Shown here one piece after another: positions 48,693 to 58,173 of a stretch of DNA of 64,000 nt (positions within the stretch are counted from its first letter, which is position 1; every line of letters begins with the position of its first letter). The notes beneath the pieces are model-generated. The model made no database searches. It was given only the letters and a program-made list of their open reading frames with translations, and was not told where the DNA came from. The DNA comes from Rhizobium phaseoli. GTDB lineage: Bacteria > Pseudomonadota > Alphaproteobacteria > Rhizobiales > Rhizobiaceae. Location of the stretch: NCBI RefSeq assembly GCF_003985125.1, contig NZ_ML133569.1, positions 62,001 through 126,000 on the forward strand, read 5' to 3'. A program made the position numbers and the translations under genes.

Positions 48693-49910
48693 TCAAGCCG
48701 GCAACCTGTCCTGCTCCGGATCGGCAAACACCGAAGCCGTCAGCGGCCCCGATGTCATCAGCGTGAAGTCGAAGGGCGCTTGCAAATCCGGCCCCAATAC
48801 ATATTGCCGATGGACGCGCAGCTGATCCTTGCGGATCTTGCGGTAATGTTCGCGTGTCAGCATCTGTTTGACGCGGATCAGGAGCATTTTCGCCGGGGGC
48901 GCGTCCGCGTGACCGCAGACGGCGACAACCGGTACCTTGTAGAAATTGATCGAATCCGTCAGGCACTGCACGTCGAGCCACGAAATCTCCCGACAGCGGG
49001 CAATCAAGCCGACGCGGGCGCGCAGCAGGCTCGCCGACGACAGCAGCGCGCATTGCAGGATGGCGCTGCCGAGTGAGGCAAACACTACGCGCTTGCCCTT
49101 GAAGATCTCCGGCTCCCTTTCCAGCAATATGCCGATGACATGGGCGGCAACGCTCGAGCCCATGCTGTGCGAGGAAATCACATATTCATCCGCCTCTTCG
49201 TCAAGCGCCTTGCGCACGGCGCTGGCCCGCTCTTCCAGCCAGTCGTTGAAATCGGCCCGGTGCATGCGGCCGAGCGCCACCGCCATTGCCCAATCGGCAA
49301 AGAGATGCAGCGTGTGGAAGCGTTCGGAAAACGGCAGGAATGCGAAGATGAAGAAGCAGAGCGCCAGCGGCCCGCTCCAGAGCATGTGCCAGGGCGATAA
49401 ACCGAGACTATAGGGGGCGACGGCGATCTGCGCCGTCAGCGCGATCGCCAACGCTGTCAGCAGGAACGGAAAGACGAAAAACAGGCCGAAGCGCCAGGCA
49501 TGACGGAAATATCCCCGCATGCCGCCTTCGAGCATGATCTGGGCGCAGCTGCGAAAACCTGCAACGATCTGGCTCAGTGTATTGCCGCTGCGCAGCCTGC
49601 GCACGAACATGTCGTGATCGACCATGTAGATCCGGCTCTTCGTCTGCCACTTGGCAGGAATAGGCCCTGCCCCGGGCGCCATCTCGGCCGCCCCGGGAGC
49701 GGCTCCACCTGCCCCAGGCGCCGCGCCGCTGGTTGTAACCTCGAACCTAAGAGGATCGCTGCCGGCGTCCGGCGTCCCGATTTCGAGCGAATAACCCCAA
49801 ACGGCGGAACTCTGCCTGGCTGAACGCTCGTAGCGCGCCCGATGGGCAACGCCGTCAAGCGGCTCGAAGCCCGGAAAATGCAGGACGACCCGCTTTTTTA
49901 TCAATCTCAT
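48693..49910 (-). CDS. Membrane-associated serine hydrolase of unknown function
   Basis: This 405-residue protein has a cytoplasmic N terminus with a Pro/Gly/Ala low-complexity stretch (about 60-85), two adjacent membrane segments (about 145-170 and 180-205), then a domain with the nucleophile motif S-S-H-S-M-G-S-S of alpha/beta hydrolases. The N-terminal V-V-L-H-F-P-G-F-E fits an oxyanion-loop strand. Substrate and role are unknown. It is convergent with bolA and divergent from a small basic-protein gene, in a region that looks inserted. Confidence 0.7.
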   Translation of the reverse strand: MRLIKKRVVLHFPGFEPLDGVAHRARYERSARQSSAVWGYSLEIGTPDAGSDPLRFEVTTSGAAPGAGGAAPGAAEMAPGAGPIPAKWQTKSRIYMVDHDMFVRRLRSGNTLSQIVAGFRSCAQIMLEGGMRGYFRHAWRFGLFFVFPFLLTALAIALTAQIAVAPYSLGLSPWHMLWSGPLALCFFIFAFLPFSERFHTLHLFADWAMAVALGRMHRADFNDWLEERASAVRKALDEEADEYVISSHSMGSSVAAHVIGILLEREPEIFKGKRVVFASLGSAILQCALLSSASLLRARVGLIARCREISWLDVQCLTDSINFYKVPVVAVCGHADAPPAKMLLIRVKQMLTREHYRKIRKDQLRVHRQYVLGPDLQAPFDFTLMTSGPLTASVFADPEQDRLPA

Positions 49911-50074
49911 TCGGCTCTTTCGGCCGGGCGACTGGCCGGCATGTTGATACGATCCGGCTGCTGTGCCGCCGATCTCGGCGAAAAAGCAGGTATGGTCTCG
50001 AAGGCGTCTTGCTAACCGAAGTCATCAGGAATTCAATAGCAGCCATGTCATTTCCATCGTGAAGGGAGGGGTTT

Positions 50075-50305
50075 GTGGCCGATCTTGTCAAAGAATTGAT
50101 ATCAGGCGTGGTCGACAGCGTGTTGAAGGAAATCCTGAAGAAAACCACCGGCCGCATCACGACGAAGCGCCGGCGGCGCAAGACACGCCCCGCCCCGACA
50201 ACGGCTGCCGCCCGAAAGGCGACCTCCGCCAAGCGCAAACCTGCCCGCAAACAGGTCAGCAAGCGACGCACAGCAGCCGGTCGCAGCCGCCAGCGCCGCA
50301 GCTGA
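50075..50305 (+). CDS. Small, very basic protein
   Basis: This 76-residue protein starts at GTG after GGGAGGGG. The first 25 residues form a likely amphipathic helix (A-D-L-V-K-E-L-I-S-G-V-V-D-S-V-L-K-E-I); the remaining 50 are almost entirely Lys, Arg, Ala, Thr and Pro, including K-R-R-R-R-K. That resembles the tails of bacterial histone-H1-like proteins and suggests nucleic-acid binding, but no family is certain. Confidence 0.6.
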   Translation: MADLVKELISGVVDSVLKEILKKTTGRITTKRRRRKTRPAPTTAAARKATSAKRKPARKQVSKRRTAAGRSRQRRS

Positions 50306-50412
50306 GGTCTGACGCGATGTTATCCGCGCCGAGCGCGGTCCCTCGCATCAAATCGACCGAATGCAGGCTCATCTGGCCCGACAACCGTAACGTGATAGCC
50401 ACATCGCCGAAG

Positions 50413-50438
50413 TGGTCTGACCAGATTGGTCTTTTTTT
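50413..50438. promoter_or_regulatory. GntR-type operator-like palindrome, or short terminator
   Basis: TGGTCTGACCA (50413-50423) is a perfect 11-bp palindrome like operators of FadR-subfamily GntR regulators. It overlaps an alternative hairpin GACCA-GAT-TGGTC (50419-50431) followed by seven T (50432-50438), which looks like a weak terminator for the basic-protein gene. Confidence 0.45.
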
Positions 50439-50534
50439 GGTTCAGGCGTCTGGAATTCCTGCTGTCACATGCTATCTAAGGACAACGATTGAAACGGTGG
50501 GCCTTTAACCCGCCCGTTGAAAGGATCAGGTCCC

Positions 50535-50870
50535 ATGAGCGGCATTCACGAATTCATCGACAACGAAATCAAGAACAACGACGTCGTCCTCTTCATGAAG
50601 GGCACGCCGCAGTTTCCGCAGTGCGGTTTCTCCGGCCAGGTCGTGCAGATTCTCGATTATATCGGCGTCGACTACAAGGGCATCAACGTGCTCGCCGATT
50701 CGGAGATCCGCCAGGGCATCAAGGATTATTCCAACTGGCCGACGATCCCGCAGCTTTACGTAAAGGGCGAGTTCATCGGCGGCTGCGACATCGTCCGGGA
50801 AATGTTCCAGGCCGGTGAGCTGCAGCAGCATCTCCAGGAAAACGGCGTCACCGTTCGCGGCGCCGCCTGA
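50535..50870 (+). CDS. grxD: Monothiol CGFS glutaredoxin
   Basis: This 111-residue protein is a CGFS-type glutaredoxin that binds and transfers a [2Fe-2S] cluster, usually with BolA. The active site is Cys30-Gly-Phe-Ser; the K-G-T-P segment, W-P-T-I-P-Q-L-Y and G-G-C-D-I are the glutathione and cluster-binding regions. The ATG at 50535 is preceded by AGG; the in-frame ATG at 50517 is less likely. Confidence 0.95.
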   Translation: MSGIHEFIDNEIKNNDVVLFMKGTPQFPQCGFSGQVVQILDYIGVDYKGINVLADSEIRQGIKDYSNWPTIPQLYVKGEFIGGCDIVREMFQAGELQQHLQENGVTVRGAA

Positions 50871-50919
50871 CCGGTCACCGGACGTCCGCCCGGTTTCCAA
50901 ATCTGTTTCTTGAGTTCGA

Positions 50920-50940
50920 GGCGCTGCAGCCAGCAGCGCC
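50920..50940 (+). terminator. Possible terminator hairpin after grxD
   Basis: Stem GGCGCTG / CAGCGCC with a 7-base loop, 50 bases after grxD and just before the MFS gene; T tract weak. Confidence 0.4.
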
Positions 50941-50965
50941 TTGACCTGTTTATGGGAATTTCATT

Positions 50966-52213
50966 GTGACAGATTCCTCACAAGCCGTGTCCGCGGGCCG
51001 CCTGCCCATGGGCAAGCGTGAATTCATCGCGCTCGCCGCCTTCCTGATGGCCGTCAACTCCTTGGCGATCGATATCATGCTGCCGGCGCTGCAGCAGATC
51101 GGGGCGAGCCTCGGCGTCGAGAGCGAAAATCATCGGCAATTCGTCGTCTCCACCTATCTGCTCGGTTTCGGCTGCGCTCAGCTGTTCTACGGACCGCTCT
51201 CCGACCGTTTCGGCCGCCGCACGCCGCTGTTGATCGGTCTCGTCATCTACATCCTATCCGCCATCAGCATCGTTTTCGTCCCCTCCTTTGCGGGATTGCT
51301 CGCCCTGCGCTTCCTGCAGGGCGTTGGTTCGGCCGCAACCCGCGTCATCACCGTCTCGATTGTCCGCGATATCTATGGCGGCCGGCAGATGGCCGAGGTC
51401 ATGTCGCTGATCATGATGGTCTTCATGATCGTGCCGGTGATCGCGCCCGGCACCGGCCAGGTCGTCATGTTCTTCGGCAACTGGCACCTGATCTTCCTCT
51501 TCATCGCCGCCATGGCGACCGCTATTGCGATCTGGGCTTACATCCGCCTGCCTGAAACCCTGCATCCACAGAATGTCCGCCCCTTCACCGCCCGTTCGAT
51601 CTTCGGCGCCTTCAAGCTGGTGCTGACCAATCGCGTCGCGCTCTGCTACACCATCGCCAGCACGTTCATCTTCGGTGCGCTGTTCGGCTTCATCAATTCC
51701 GCTCAGCAGGTCTATGTCGGCATTTACGGTCTCGGCGTCTATTTCCCCGTCGCCTTCGCCGGCGTTGCGATCTTTATGTCGCTGTCGTCCTTCTTCAATT
51801 CTCGCTTCGTCGGCAAGCTCGGCATGCGTCGCCTGTCGCACGGTTCGCTCCTCGGCTTCATCGCCATCAACACCATCTGGCTCATCGTCCAGATGACGAG
51901 TTCGGAGCCGATGCCTTTCGCGCTGTTCATCACCTTCTTCGGTCTGGCCATGTTTCAGTTCGGCTGGATCGGCTCGAACTTCAACTCGCTCGCCATGGAG
52001 CCGCTCGGCCATGTTGCCGGCACCGCCTCCTCCGTCCTCGGCTTCATGAGCACGGTCGGCGGCGCCATGATCGGCGCCGGCATCGGCCAGGCCTTCGACG
52101 GCACTGCCCTGCCGATGGTCGCCGGCTATTTTACGGTCTCGATCGTCGGGTTGGTCTTTGTGCTGATTGCCGAGAAGGGCCGCCTCTTCCAGCAGCACAA
52201 TTCGGCCGTTTGA
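50966..52213 (+). CDS. MFS drug efflux transporter, Bcr/CflA type (copy 1)
   Basis: This 415-residue inner-membrane protein has 12 predicted helices. The loop between helices 2 and 3 holds G-P-L-S-D-R-F-G-R-R, and the Bcr/CflA-type pattern A-I-D-I-M-L-P-A-L-Q-x-I in helix 1 with R-F-L-Q-G-V-G in helix 4 is present. Such proteins export drugs or small metabolites by proton antiport. GTG start. The next gene is a paralogue, 35 bases away. Confidence 0.9.
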   Translation: MTDSSQAVSAGRLPMGKREFIALAAFLMAVNSLAIDIMLPALQQIGASLGVESENHRQFVVSTYLLGFGCAQLFYGPLSDRFGRRTPLLIGLVIYILSAISIVFVPSFAGLLALRFLQGVGSAATRVITVSIVRDIYGGRQMAEVMSLIMMVFMIVPVIAPGTGQVVMFFGNWHLIFLFIAAMATAIAIWAYIRLPETLHPQNVRPFTARSIFGAFKLVLTNRVALCYTIASTFIFGALFGFINSAQQVYVGIYGLGVYFPVAFAGVAIFMSLSSFFNSRFVGKLGMRRLSHGSLLGFIAINTIWLIVQMTSSEPMPFALFITFFGLAMFQFGWIGSNFNSLAMEPLGHVAGTASSVLGFMSTVGGAMIGAGIGQAFDGTALPMVAGYFTVSIVGLVFVLIAEKGRLFQQHNSAV

Positions 52214-52248
52214 AACGCCGACCTCATCCGCATCCAGGATATCTCCAC

Positions 52249-53529
52249 ATGACGCCGCCGCATAAACCGCACCAGGAAAACCAGGGCTCCCGACGCATCG
52301 GCATGGGCTTCGGCGAATTCGTCGTCACCATTGCCATCATGACGGCCAGCATCGCCATGGCGATCGACAGCATGCTGCCGGCCTTGCCGAATATCGGCCG
52401 CTCCCTCGGCGTCACCAACACCAACGACGCCCAGCTCATCATCGGCGTCTTCTTTCTCGGCTTCGGCGTTTCGCAGATATTCTTCGGCAGCCTTTCCGAC
52501 ACGTTCGGCCGCCGCAACATCCTGCTCGGCGGCCTCGTCTGCTATGTTGTCGGCATGTTTGCCGCTGCCGCCACCGGCAGCTTCGAAATGCTGCTCCTCA
52601 TGCGCTTCGTGCAGGGCGTCGGCGGTGCGGCGGTGCGCATCACTACCATGGCGATCGTCCGCGACTGCTTCGGCGGCCGCGAAATGGCCCGCGTCATGTC
52701 CTATGTCATGATCGTCTTCATGATCGTGCCGATCGTCGCACCATCGGTGGGCCAACTCATCATCCTCTATTCCAATTGGCACTGGATCTTCATCCTGCTC
52801 GGCGCCGTCGCCACCATCCTCTTCGTCTGGGCACTTCTGCGGCTGAAGGAATCGCTGCCGCCGGAAGAACGCCTGCCGCTGTCGGTCAGCTCGGTTACGG
52901 ACGGCTTCAAGACCGTGCTCACCAACCGCATAACCTGCGGCTATATGATCGGCCTCACAATGTTCACCGGCGTCATCAGCGCTTATGTGATTTCTGTTCA
53001 GCAGGTTTTCGGCGAGGTCTATGGTCTTGGCGACTGGCTGCCGATCGCTTTTGCCGCCACCGCCGGCGGCATTGCGGTGGCGAATTTCGCCAATGGCTTC
53101 TTCGTCCGCAAATTCGGCATGCGCCGCATTTCGCATGCCGCGCTGCTGATCTTCACGGCACTGTCGGCAATCGGATTTTTCATTGCCCTGGCCGGCAAAG
53201 CGGATTTCGCCACAGCCTATGGCATCTTCACCATCGTGCTGATGATGTTTGCCGTGATCGCCACCAATTTCACCGCCATCAGCCTTGAGCCGATGGGCAA
53301 TCTCGCCGGGACGGCGACTGCCATCACCGGCTTCGTCTCGACGACGGCAGGCGCCATCCTCGGCGGCCTGGTCGGCCAGATGTTCAACGGCACGGTACAG
53401 CCTCTCTTCGGCGGCTTCGCGTTCTTCGGCATAGTGACGATCGCAGCCACCCTCTGGGCCGAGAACGGCAAGCTCTTCACCCACCCGGGCGACAGCCCGC
53501 AGTTGGATCCGGGCGCTGCCCACTTCTAA
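52249..53529 (+). CDS. MFS drug efflux transporter, Bcr/CflA type (copy 2)
   Basis: This 426-residue transporter resembles the preceding gene along its whole length: A-I-D-S-M-L-P-A-L-P-x-I, G-S-L-S-D-T-F-G-R-R, R-F-V-Q-G-V-G-G-A-A-V-R, V-F-M-I-V-P and F-G-M-R-R-I-S-H all have counterparts there. It has 12 predicted helices with a longer cytoplasmic N terminus. The ATG at 52249 has AGGA upstream. The pair is probably a tandem duplication in one operon. Confidence 0.9.
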   Translation: MTPPHKPHQENQGSRRIGMGFGEFVVTIAIMTASIAMAIDSMLPALPNIGRSLGVTNTNDAQLIIGVFFLGFGVSQIFFGSLSDTFGRRNILLGGLVCYVVGMFAAAATGSFEMLLLMRFVQGVGGAAVRITTMAIVRDCFGGREMARVMSYVMIVFMIVPIVAPSVGQLIILYSNWHWIFILLGAVATILFVWALLRLKESLPPEERLPLSVSSVTDGFKTVLTNRITCGYMIGLTMFTGVISAYVISVQQVFGEVYGLGDWLPIAFAATAGGIAVANFANGFFVRKFGMRRISHAALLIFTALSAIGFFIALAGKADFATAYGIFTIVLMMFAVIATNFTAISLEPMGNLAGTATAITGFVSTTAGAILGGLVGQMFNGTVQPLFGGFAFFGIVTIAATLWAENGKLFTHPGDSPQLDPGAAHF

Positions 53530-53580
53530 TATTGAAAACTACGGTCCCGCGCACGAGAAAAGGTGCGACGGCAAAGAGAG

Positions 53581-53625
53581 CCCTCATGGTGAGGAGGCCC
53601 AAAGGGCCGTCTCGAACCACGAGGG
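53581..53625. repeat. REP-like palindrome between convergent genes
   Basis: CCCTCATGGTGAGG...CTCGAACCACGAGGG: outer arms CCCTC-TGGT / ACCA-GAGGG with an inner GGCCC/GGGCC hairpin. This type of palindrome is common in rhizobial intergenic DNA and may end both convergent transcripts. Confidence 0.65.
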
Positions 53626-53656
53626 CGGGCACGAAGGCCCCCAAGCGGATCTGCCT

Positions 53657-54481
53657 TCAGACCGTGACGACCTCACGGCGCAGCAGCTCCCACGAGGCCT
53701 TGTCGGGTGCAACCAGCAACCCGCCGTCGAGATGGTACGGCAGATAGGAAGAACCGTCGAAACGGGCGGCATGGGCGCCCGCCTCCTGCGAGACTAGCGT
53801 GCCGGCCAGATGATCCCAGGGCATCAGCTTGTTGTACATGAGGTAGTGCACGTGGCCGCCTGCAAGGGTGCGGTATTCATGGGCCGCGCAGCGATAGTTG
53901 GTGAGGAAGCGCACCTTGGCAAGATTGCCGAGAATCTCGGCCCGCTTCTCCTGCGGCAGGTAGCCGGTGGAAGCCATGCCGACCATCTGGTCGAGCGCGA
54001 CAGGCTCGGCCGCGCGCAGCCGCCGCGCTTCGCCATCCGGCCGCCGCAGCCAGGCGCCGCCCCCCTTTTCCGCCATCACCCAATCGTCGCCCATCGGATC
54101 GTAAATGATGCCGGCAATCGTCTCTCCGCCTGAAATGACGGAGGCCATGACGCCGAAGGCCGGGATGCCGGCGGCGAAATTGAACGTGCCGTCGACCGGA
54201 TCGACGACGATGGCGAGATCGGCGTCGGCCAGCCGGCCAAGCAGCGCCGGCTCGGCTGCGACCGTTTCTTCGCCGACAAACAGCGCGCCCGGCCAAAGCC
54301 GCTCGGATTCCGCCTTGATCATCCGCTCGGCCTGCTCGTCGGCCTCGGTGACGAGATCAGTCGCCTCGCTTTTGGCGCGCACCTCATGCCGGCCAAGCCG
54401 GCGGAAACGCGGCAGAATCTCCGCCTTCGCCGCCCGGCGCAAGAGATCGGCTAGAGCGGTCACGTCGACAGTCGCAGTCAT
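53657..54481 (-). CDS. Inositol monophosphatase family protein (copy A)
   Basis: This 274-residue phosphatase has the metal-site motifs G-E-E-T, D-P-V-D-G-T-F-N-F and the late W-D-H-L-A-G. The family includes inositol-1-phosphatase, histidinol-phosphatase-like and 3'-phosphoadenosine nucleotidases, so the substrate cannot be fixed. The usual W-D of IMPase is followed by His, and the Cys-Ala-A-H-E-Y segment differs from SuhB. It lies 23 bases downstream of a paralogue. Confidence 0.88.
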   Translation of the reverse strand: MTATVDVTALADLLRRAAKAEILPRFRRLGRHEVRAKSEATDLVTEADEQAERMIKAESERLWPGALFVGEETVAAEPALLGRLADADLAIVVDPVDGTFNFAAGIPAFGVMASVISGGETIAGIIYDPMGDDWVMAEKGGGAWLRRPDGEARRLRAAEPVALDQMVGMASTGYLPQEKRAEILGNLAKVRFLTNYRCAAHEYRTLAGGHVHYLMYNKLMPWDHLAGTLVSQEAGAHAARFDGSSYLPYHLDGGLLVAPDKASWELLRREVVTV

Positions 54482-54504
54482 GTCAAATCCTTTCGCGTGT
54501 CAAA

Positions 54505-55332
54505 TCAGATGCCGATGATCTCGCGGCGGATCAGCTGCCAGCTGTCCCTGTCGGGCGCTGAGATGATGCCGCCCGTCGTCTCGCCGGGGAGATAGGGCGT
54601 GCCGTCGAATTTCGCCGTATGGCCGCCGGCCTCCTGATGTGCAAGCACGCCGGCCAGGTGATCCCAGGGCATCAGCTTCGCATGGCCGATGAAATGCAGC
54701 TTGCCGGAGGCGACCATCCAATATTCATAGGCCGAGCAGTTGAAGGCGAAGGTCATCCTGATCTTGGCCAGGTTGGAGCAGATGCGCGAGCGATCCGGGT
54801 CGTCCATATGGCCCCAGGAGATGCCGCCGACCATCTGGTTCAGGGCGGCCGGCTCCGCCACCTGGAGCCTGCTCGATTGGCCGTCCTGTCGCGTCAGGAA
54901 GGCGCCCGCTCCCTTGATCGCCGTCACCGTATCGCCAAGGACTGGATCATGAATGATGCCGGCGACCGTCTCACCCCTGACGGTGACCGCCATCATCGTC
55001 CCGAAGACGGGAAGCCCGGCGGCGAAATTGAAGGTGCCATCGACAGGATCGATGACGAAGGCGAGCTCGGCATCGGCAAGTGCCGGAACGACGGACCGAT
55101 CGGCGTCATAGGCCTCCTCGCCGACGACGAGGGCTGCGGGAAATCGCTCTTTCAGCGCCGCGGTAATTCTATGTTCGGCGAGCAGATCCGCCTGCGTCAC
55201 CACGTCGATTGCCGAGGTCTTTTCCGAAACATCGGCAGCGCCGAGATTGCGGAAACGCGGCATGATTTCGGCGCGTGCCGCCCGCCTGACGCTATCGCCA
55301 AGAAAGAGAATATCCTTATCTGAAATGCTCAT
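54505..55332 (-). CDS. Inositol monophosphatase family protein (copy B)
   Basis: This 275-residue paralogue of the next gene shares its metal motifs (G-E-E-A, D-P-V-D-G-T-F-N-F-A-A-G, W-D-H-L-A-G) and overall length. Differences cluster in the middle (G-G-I-S-W-G-H against G-M-A-S-T-G-Y), suggesting different substrates. The two genes and ttcA are transcribed leftward; this gene starts 47 bases downstream of ttcA. Confidence 0.88.
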   Translation of the reverse strand: MSISDKDILFLGDSVRRAARAEIMPRFRNLGAADVSEKTSAIDVVTQADLLAEHRITAALKERFPAALVVGEEAYDADRSVVPALADAELAFVIDPVDGTFNFAAGLPVFGTMMAVTVRGETVAGIIHDPVLGDTVTAIKGAGAFLTRQDGQSSRLQVAEPAALNQMVGGISWGHMDDPDRSRICSNLAKIRMTFAFNCSAYEYWMVASGKLHFIGHAKLMPWDHLAGVLAHQEAGGHTAKFDGTPYLPGETTGGIISAPDRDSWQLIRREIIGI

Positions 55333-55379
55333 GCGAAATCCTGTCCTTCATGCAACGACCAGCCTCCCGCAGCCGGCTT

Positions 55380-56252
55380 TCACGAAGGGTCGGCGACTGT
55401 CAAGCCGGAAAAGTCGAAGAGCTTCGGATCGAGCAGATGCGAGGGATTAACATGCGCGAGCGCCCGCAGCATCGTGTCCTTGCGCCCCGGCATCCGCCGC
55501 TCGATATCGGCGAGCATGTCCTTCATCGCATTGCGCTGCAGCCCCTCCTGCGAGCCGCAGAGATCGCAGGGGATGATCGGAAACTGCATGGCGCCGGCGA
55601 ACTTGGCGAGGTCCTCTTCGGCCGCATAGGCAAGCGGCCGCAGCACCATCAGGTCGCCCTCGTCGTTCAGAAGTTTCGCCGGCATCGAGGCGAGCCGCCC
55701 GCCATGGAAGAAATTCATGAAAAAGGTTTCGAGAATATCCTCGCGGTGGTGGCCGAGCACCAGCGCATCGCAACCTTCCTCCCGGGCGATGCGGTAGAGA
55801 TTGCCGCGCCGCAGCCGCGAACAGAGCGAGCAATAGGTCGCCCCTTCCGGCACCTTCTCCTTCACGATCGAATACGTGTCCCGATATTCAATCCGGTGCC
55901 GGACGCCGATCCTCGTCAGATAATCCGGCAGCACGTGCTTCGGAAAGTTCGGCTGCCCCTGGTCGAGATTGCAGGCGATGAGTTCGACCGGCAGCAGCCC
56001 GCGCCATTGGAGATCGAGCAGCAGCGCCAGCAGCCCGTAGGAATCTTTGCCGCCGGAAAGGCCGATCAGCCAACGCTTCTGACCTTTCAGCATATCGAAA
56101 TCGTCGAAGGCCTGACGCACCTGTCTGAGCAGCCGCTTGCGCAGCTTGTTGAAGGAGACCGAACGCGGCGCGTCGGCAAACAGCGCATGGCCGATCTCAT
56201 CCCCTGATACAACGGGCCCCAGATCCTCCACGATGTTGGCTGCGATATTCAT
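55380..56252 (-). CDS. ttcA: tRNA 2-thiocytidine biosynthesis protein
   Basis: This 290-residue ATP-dependent, Fe-S enzyme thiolates cytidine 32 of tRNA. The PP-loop S-G-G-K-D-S and two Cys pairs (C-S-L-C and C-D-L-C) that ligate the [4Fe-4S] cluster are present. The ATG at 56252 (M-N-I-A-A-N-I-V-E) is preferred over in-frame upstream codons from length. Depends on Fe-S supply, so links to the suf operon in this window. Confidence 0.93.
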   Translation of the reverse strand: MNIAANIVEDLGPVVSGDEIGHALFADAPRSVSFNKLRKRLLRQVRQAFDDFDMLKGQKRWLIGLSGGKDSYGLLALLLDLQWRGLLPVELIACNLDQGQPNFPKHVLPDYLTRIGVRHRIEYRDTYSIVKEKVPEGATYCSLCSRLRRGNLYRIAREEGCDALVLGHHREDILETFFMNFFHGGRLASMPAKLLNDEGDLMVLRPLAYAAEEDLAKFAGAMQFPIIPCDLCGSQEGLQRNAMKDMLADIERRMPGRKDTMLRALAHVNPSHLLDPKLFDFSGLTVADPS

Positions 56253-56345
56253 GATCTCGTCCAATCGAAGATTGCAGGCTTGAATTGCCTGCCCGTCTCG
56301 TCTTATCAAGCTGGCTTTAGCAGAAAGTCGCCCGGCAACACAGCA

Positions 56346-57275
56346 TCAATCACCGAACACCGACCAGCCGGTGCGCGCCGCCAGCATCTCCAGCGCCACG
56401 GCGCCGAGCTGCGAATTGCCGACCTTGTTCAGCCCGGGCGACCAGACCGCGATCGAGGCAATGCCCGGTGCAACCGCGAAGATGCCGCCGCCGACACCGC
56501 TCTTGCCGGGCAGACCGACATGATAGGCGAAGTCGCCCGAGCCGTCGTAATGGCCGCAGGTCAGCATCAGCGCATTGATGCGCCGCGCCCGCTTCGGCGA
56601 CACCACGGAATGACCGGTCATCGGATTGCTGCCGCGCGCTGCCAGGAACAGCCCGGCGCGGGCCAGCTGCTCGCAGCTCATCGACAGGGCGCATTGATGG
56701 AAATAGACGCCGAGTACGTGATCGACGGGATGGTCGAGATTGCGGTAGGCGCGCATGAAGTTGGCGAGCGCGACATTGCGGTATCCCGTCTGCGTTTCCG
56801 AGCGCGCCACTTTGTCGTCGATGGTGATCGATTCGTCATCGGCGAGATAACGCACGAAGCGCAGCAGTTCACCGATCGCCTCGCGCGGTGCATGGCCGGC
56901 CATGACGACGTCGGTGACGGCTATCGCGCCGGCATTGATGAAGGGATTGCGCGGGATGCCGCTTTCGTGCTCGAGCTGGACAATGGAATTGAAGGCCGAT
57001 CCCGACGGCTCGCGCCCGACGCGCTTCCATAGACCTTCGCCGACCTTGCCGAGCGCCAAGGTCAGCATGAAGACCTTGGAGATGCTCTGGATCGAGAAGG
57101 CGATATCGGCATCGCCGACACGATAGACCTTGCCGTCGACGGTGACGATTGCCATGCCGAACTGCCGCGGATCGACCTTGGCGAGCTCGGGAATGTAGTC
57201 GGCGACCTTGCCCTCGCCGACCCGGGGCAGGATATGGGTATAGATACTGTCGAGGATCGCCTGCAGATCCGCCAT
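56346..57275 (-). CDS. glsA: Glutaminase
   Basis: This 309-residue beta-lactamase-fold enzyme hydrolyses glutamine to glutamate and ammonia. The catalytic S64-I-S-K67 motif is in F-S-I-Q-S-I-S-K, and the [17 protein letters not shown] and S-G-V-G-G-G segments are typical. Monocistronic, downstream of rpsD and its terminator on the same strand. Confidence 0.95.
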   Translation of the reverse strand: MADLQAILDSIYTHILPRVGEGKVADYIPELAKVDPRQFGMAIVTVDGKVYRVGDADIAFSIQSISKVFMLTLALGKVGEGLWKRVGREPSGSAFNSIVQLEHESGIPRNPFINAGAIAVTDVVMAGHAPREAIGELLRFVRYLADDESITIDDKVARSETQTGYRNVALANFMRAYRNLDHPVDHVLGVYFHQCALSMSCEQLARAGLFLAARGSNPMTGHSVVSPKRARRINALMLTCGHYDGSGDFAYHVGLPGKSGVGGGIFAVAPGIASIAVWSPGLNKVGNSQLGAVALEMLAARTGWSVFGD

Positions 57276-57293
57276 CGCTTCTCTCCGGATAAC

Positions 57294-57321
57294 AAAAAAG
57301 CCGCCCGAAAGAGCGGCTTTT
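57294..57321 (-). terminator. Rho-independent terminator of rpsD
   Basis: On the minus strand: stem AAAAGCCGC / GCGGCTTTT with an 8-base loop and a run of T, 27 bases after the rpsD stop. Confidence 0.88.
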
Positions 57322-57347
57322 CCATAAGCGAAAACGCCTGGTGCTTA

Positions 57348-57965
57348 TTAACGCGAATAGAATTCGACGACCAGATGCGGTTCCATGACGACCGGGAACG
57401 GAACGTCGCTGAGCGTCGGGACGCGGCCGAAAGTAGCGACCATCTTGTTGTGATCGACTTCGATATAATCCGGAACGTCGCGCTCTGCGAGGCTGACGGC
57501 TTCCAGAACGGTCACCAGCTGCTTCGACTTCTCGCGAACTTCGATGACGTCGCCGGCCTTGCAGCGGTACGAACCGATGTTGACGCGGACGCCGTTGACG
57601 GTGACGTGGCCATGGTTGACGAACTGACGGGCAGCAAAGACCGTCGGTACGAACTTGGCGCGATAGACGATCGCATCCAGGCGGGACTCCAGAAGACCGA
57701 TCAGGTTTTCCGAGGTGTCGCCCTTGCGGCGGTCGGCTTCGGCGAAGATCGCGCGGAACTGCTTTTCGCGCAGGTCACCGTAGTAGCCCTTGAGCTTCTG
57801 CTTGGCGCGCAGTTGCACACCGAAGTCCGAAAGCTTGCCCTTGCGGCGCTGGCCGTGCTGGCCCGGGCCGTATTCGCGGCGGTTCACCGGGGACTTCGGA
57901 CGGCCCCAGATGTTTTCGCCCATGCGGCGGTCAATTTTGTACTTGGACGATTCGCGCTTGCTCAT
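57348..57965 (-). CDS. rpsD: 30S ribosomal protein S4
   Basis: This 205-residue primary 16S rRNA-binding protein has the [14 protein letters not shown] terminus, G-P-G-Q-H-G-Q-R-R and the S4 RNA-binding domain (about 95-160: R-L-D-A-I-V-Y-R and N-H-G-H-V-T-V-N-G). The ATG at 57965 follows GAAAGGAA. The leader to 58160 shows small palindromes but no clear S4-autoregulation structure. Confidence 0.97.
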   Translation of the reverse strand: MSKRESSKYKIDRRMGENIWGRPKSPVNRREYGPGQHGQRRKGKLSDFGVQLRAKQKLKGYYGDLREKQFRAIFAEADRRKGDTSENLIGLLESRLDAIVYRAKFVPTVFAARQFVNHGHVTVNGVRVNIGSYRCKAGDVIEVREKSKQLVTVLEAVSLAERDVPDYIEVDHNKMVATFGRVPTLSDVPFPVVMEPHLVVEFYSR

Positions 57966-58173
57966 CGTATTTCCTTTCAAAGGTTTATGCCGGTTTGTTG
58001 CCAAACCGCGCAAAGGAAACACGCCCTCCTCTGATCTCTTCCGAGATCTGACAGGATGTTTCGGTTACGCGAACAGAAACGATCCACGGGACATGTCAAA
58101 TGAAACACCGGACATTGCTGCCCGGTGCTTGGCGCGGTCTTTAGAGGCCCGTCATGAAAATGTCAACTGCGCA

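Noticed and set aside
53530..55379. suhB-type small RNA next to phosphatase genes
   Set aside because: Spaces between these genes are too short or occupied by a REP palindrome; no matching structure seen.
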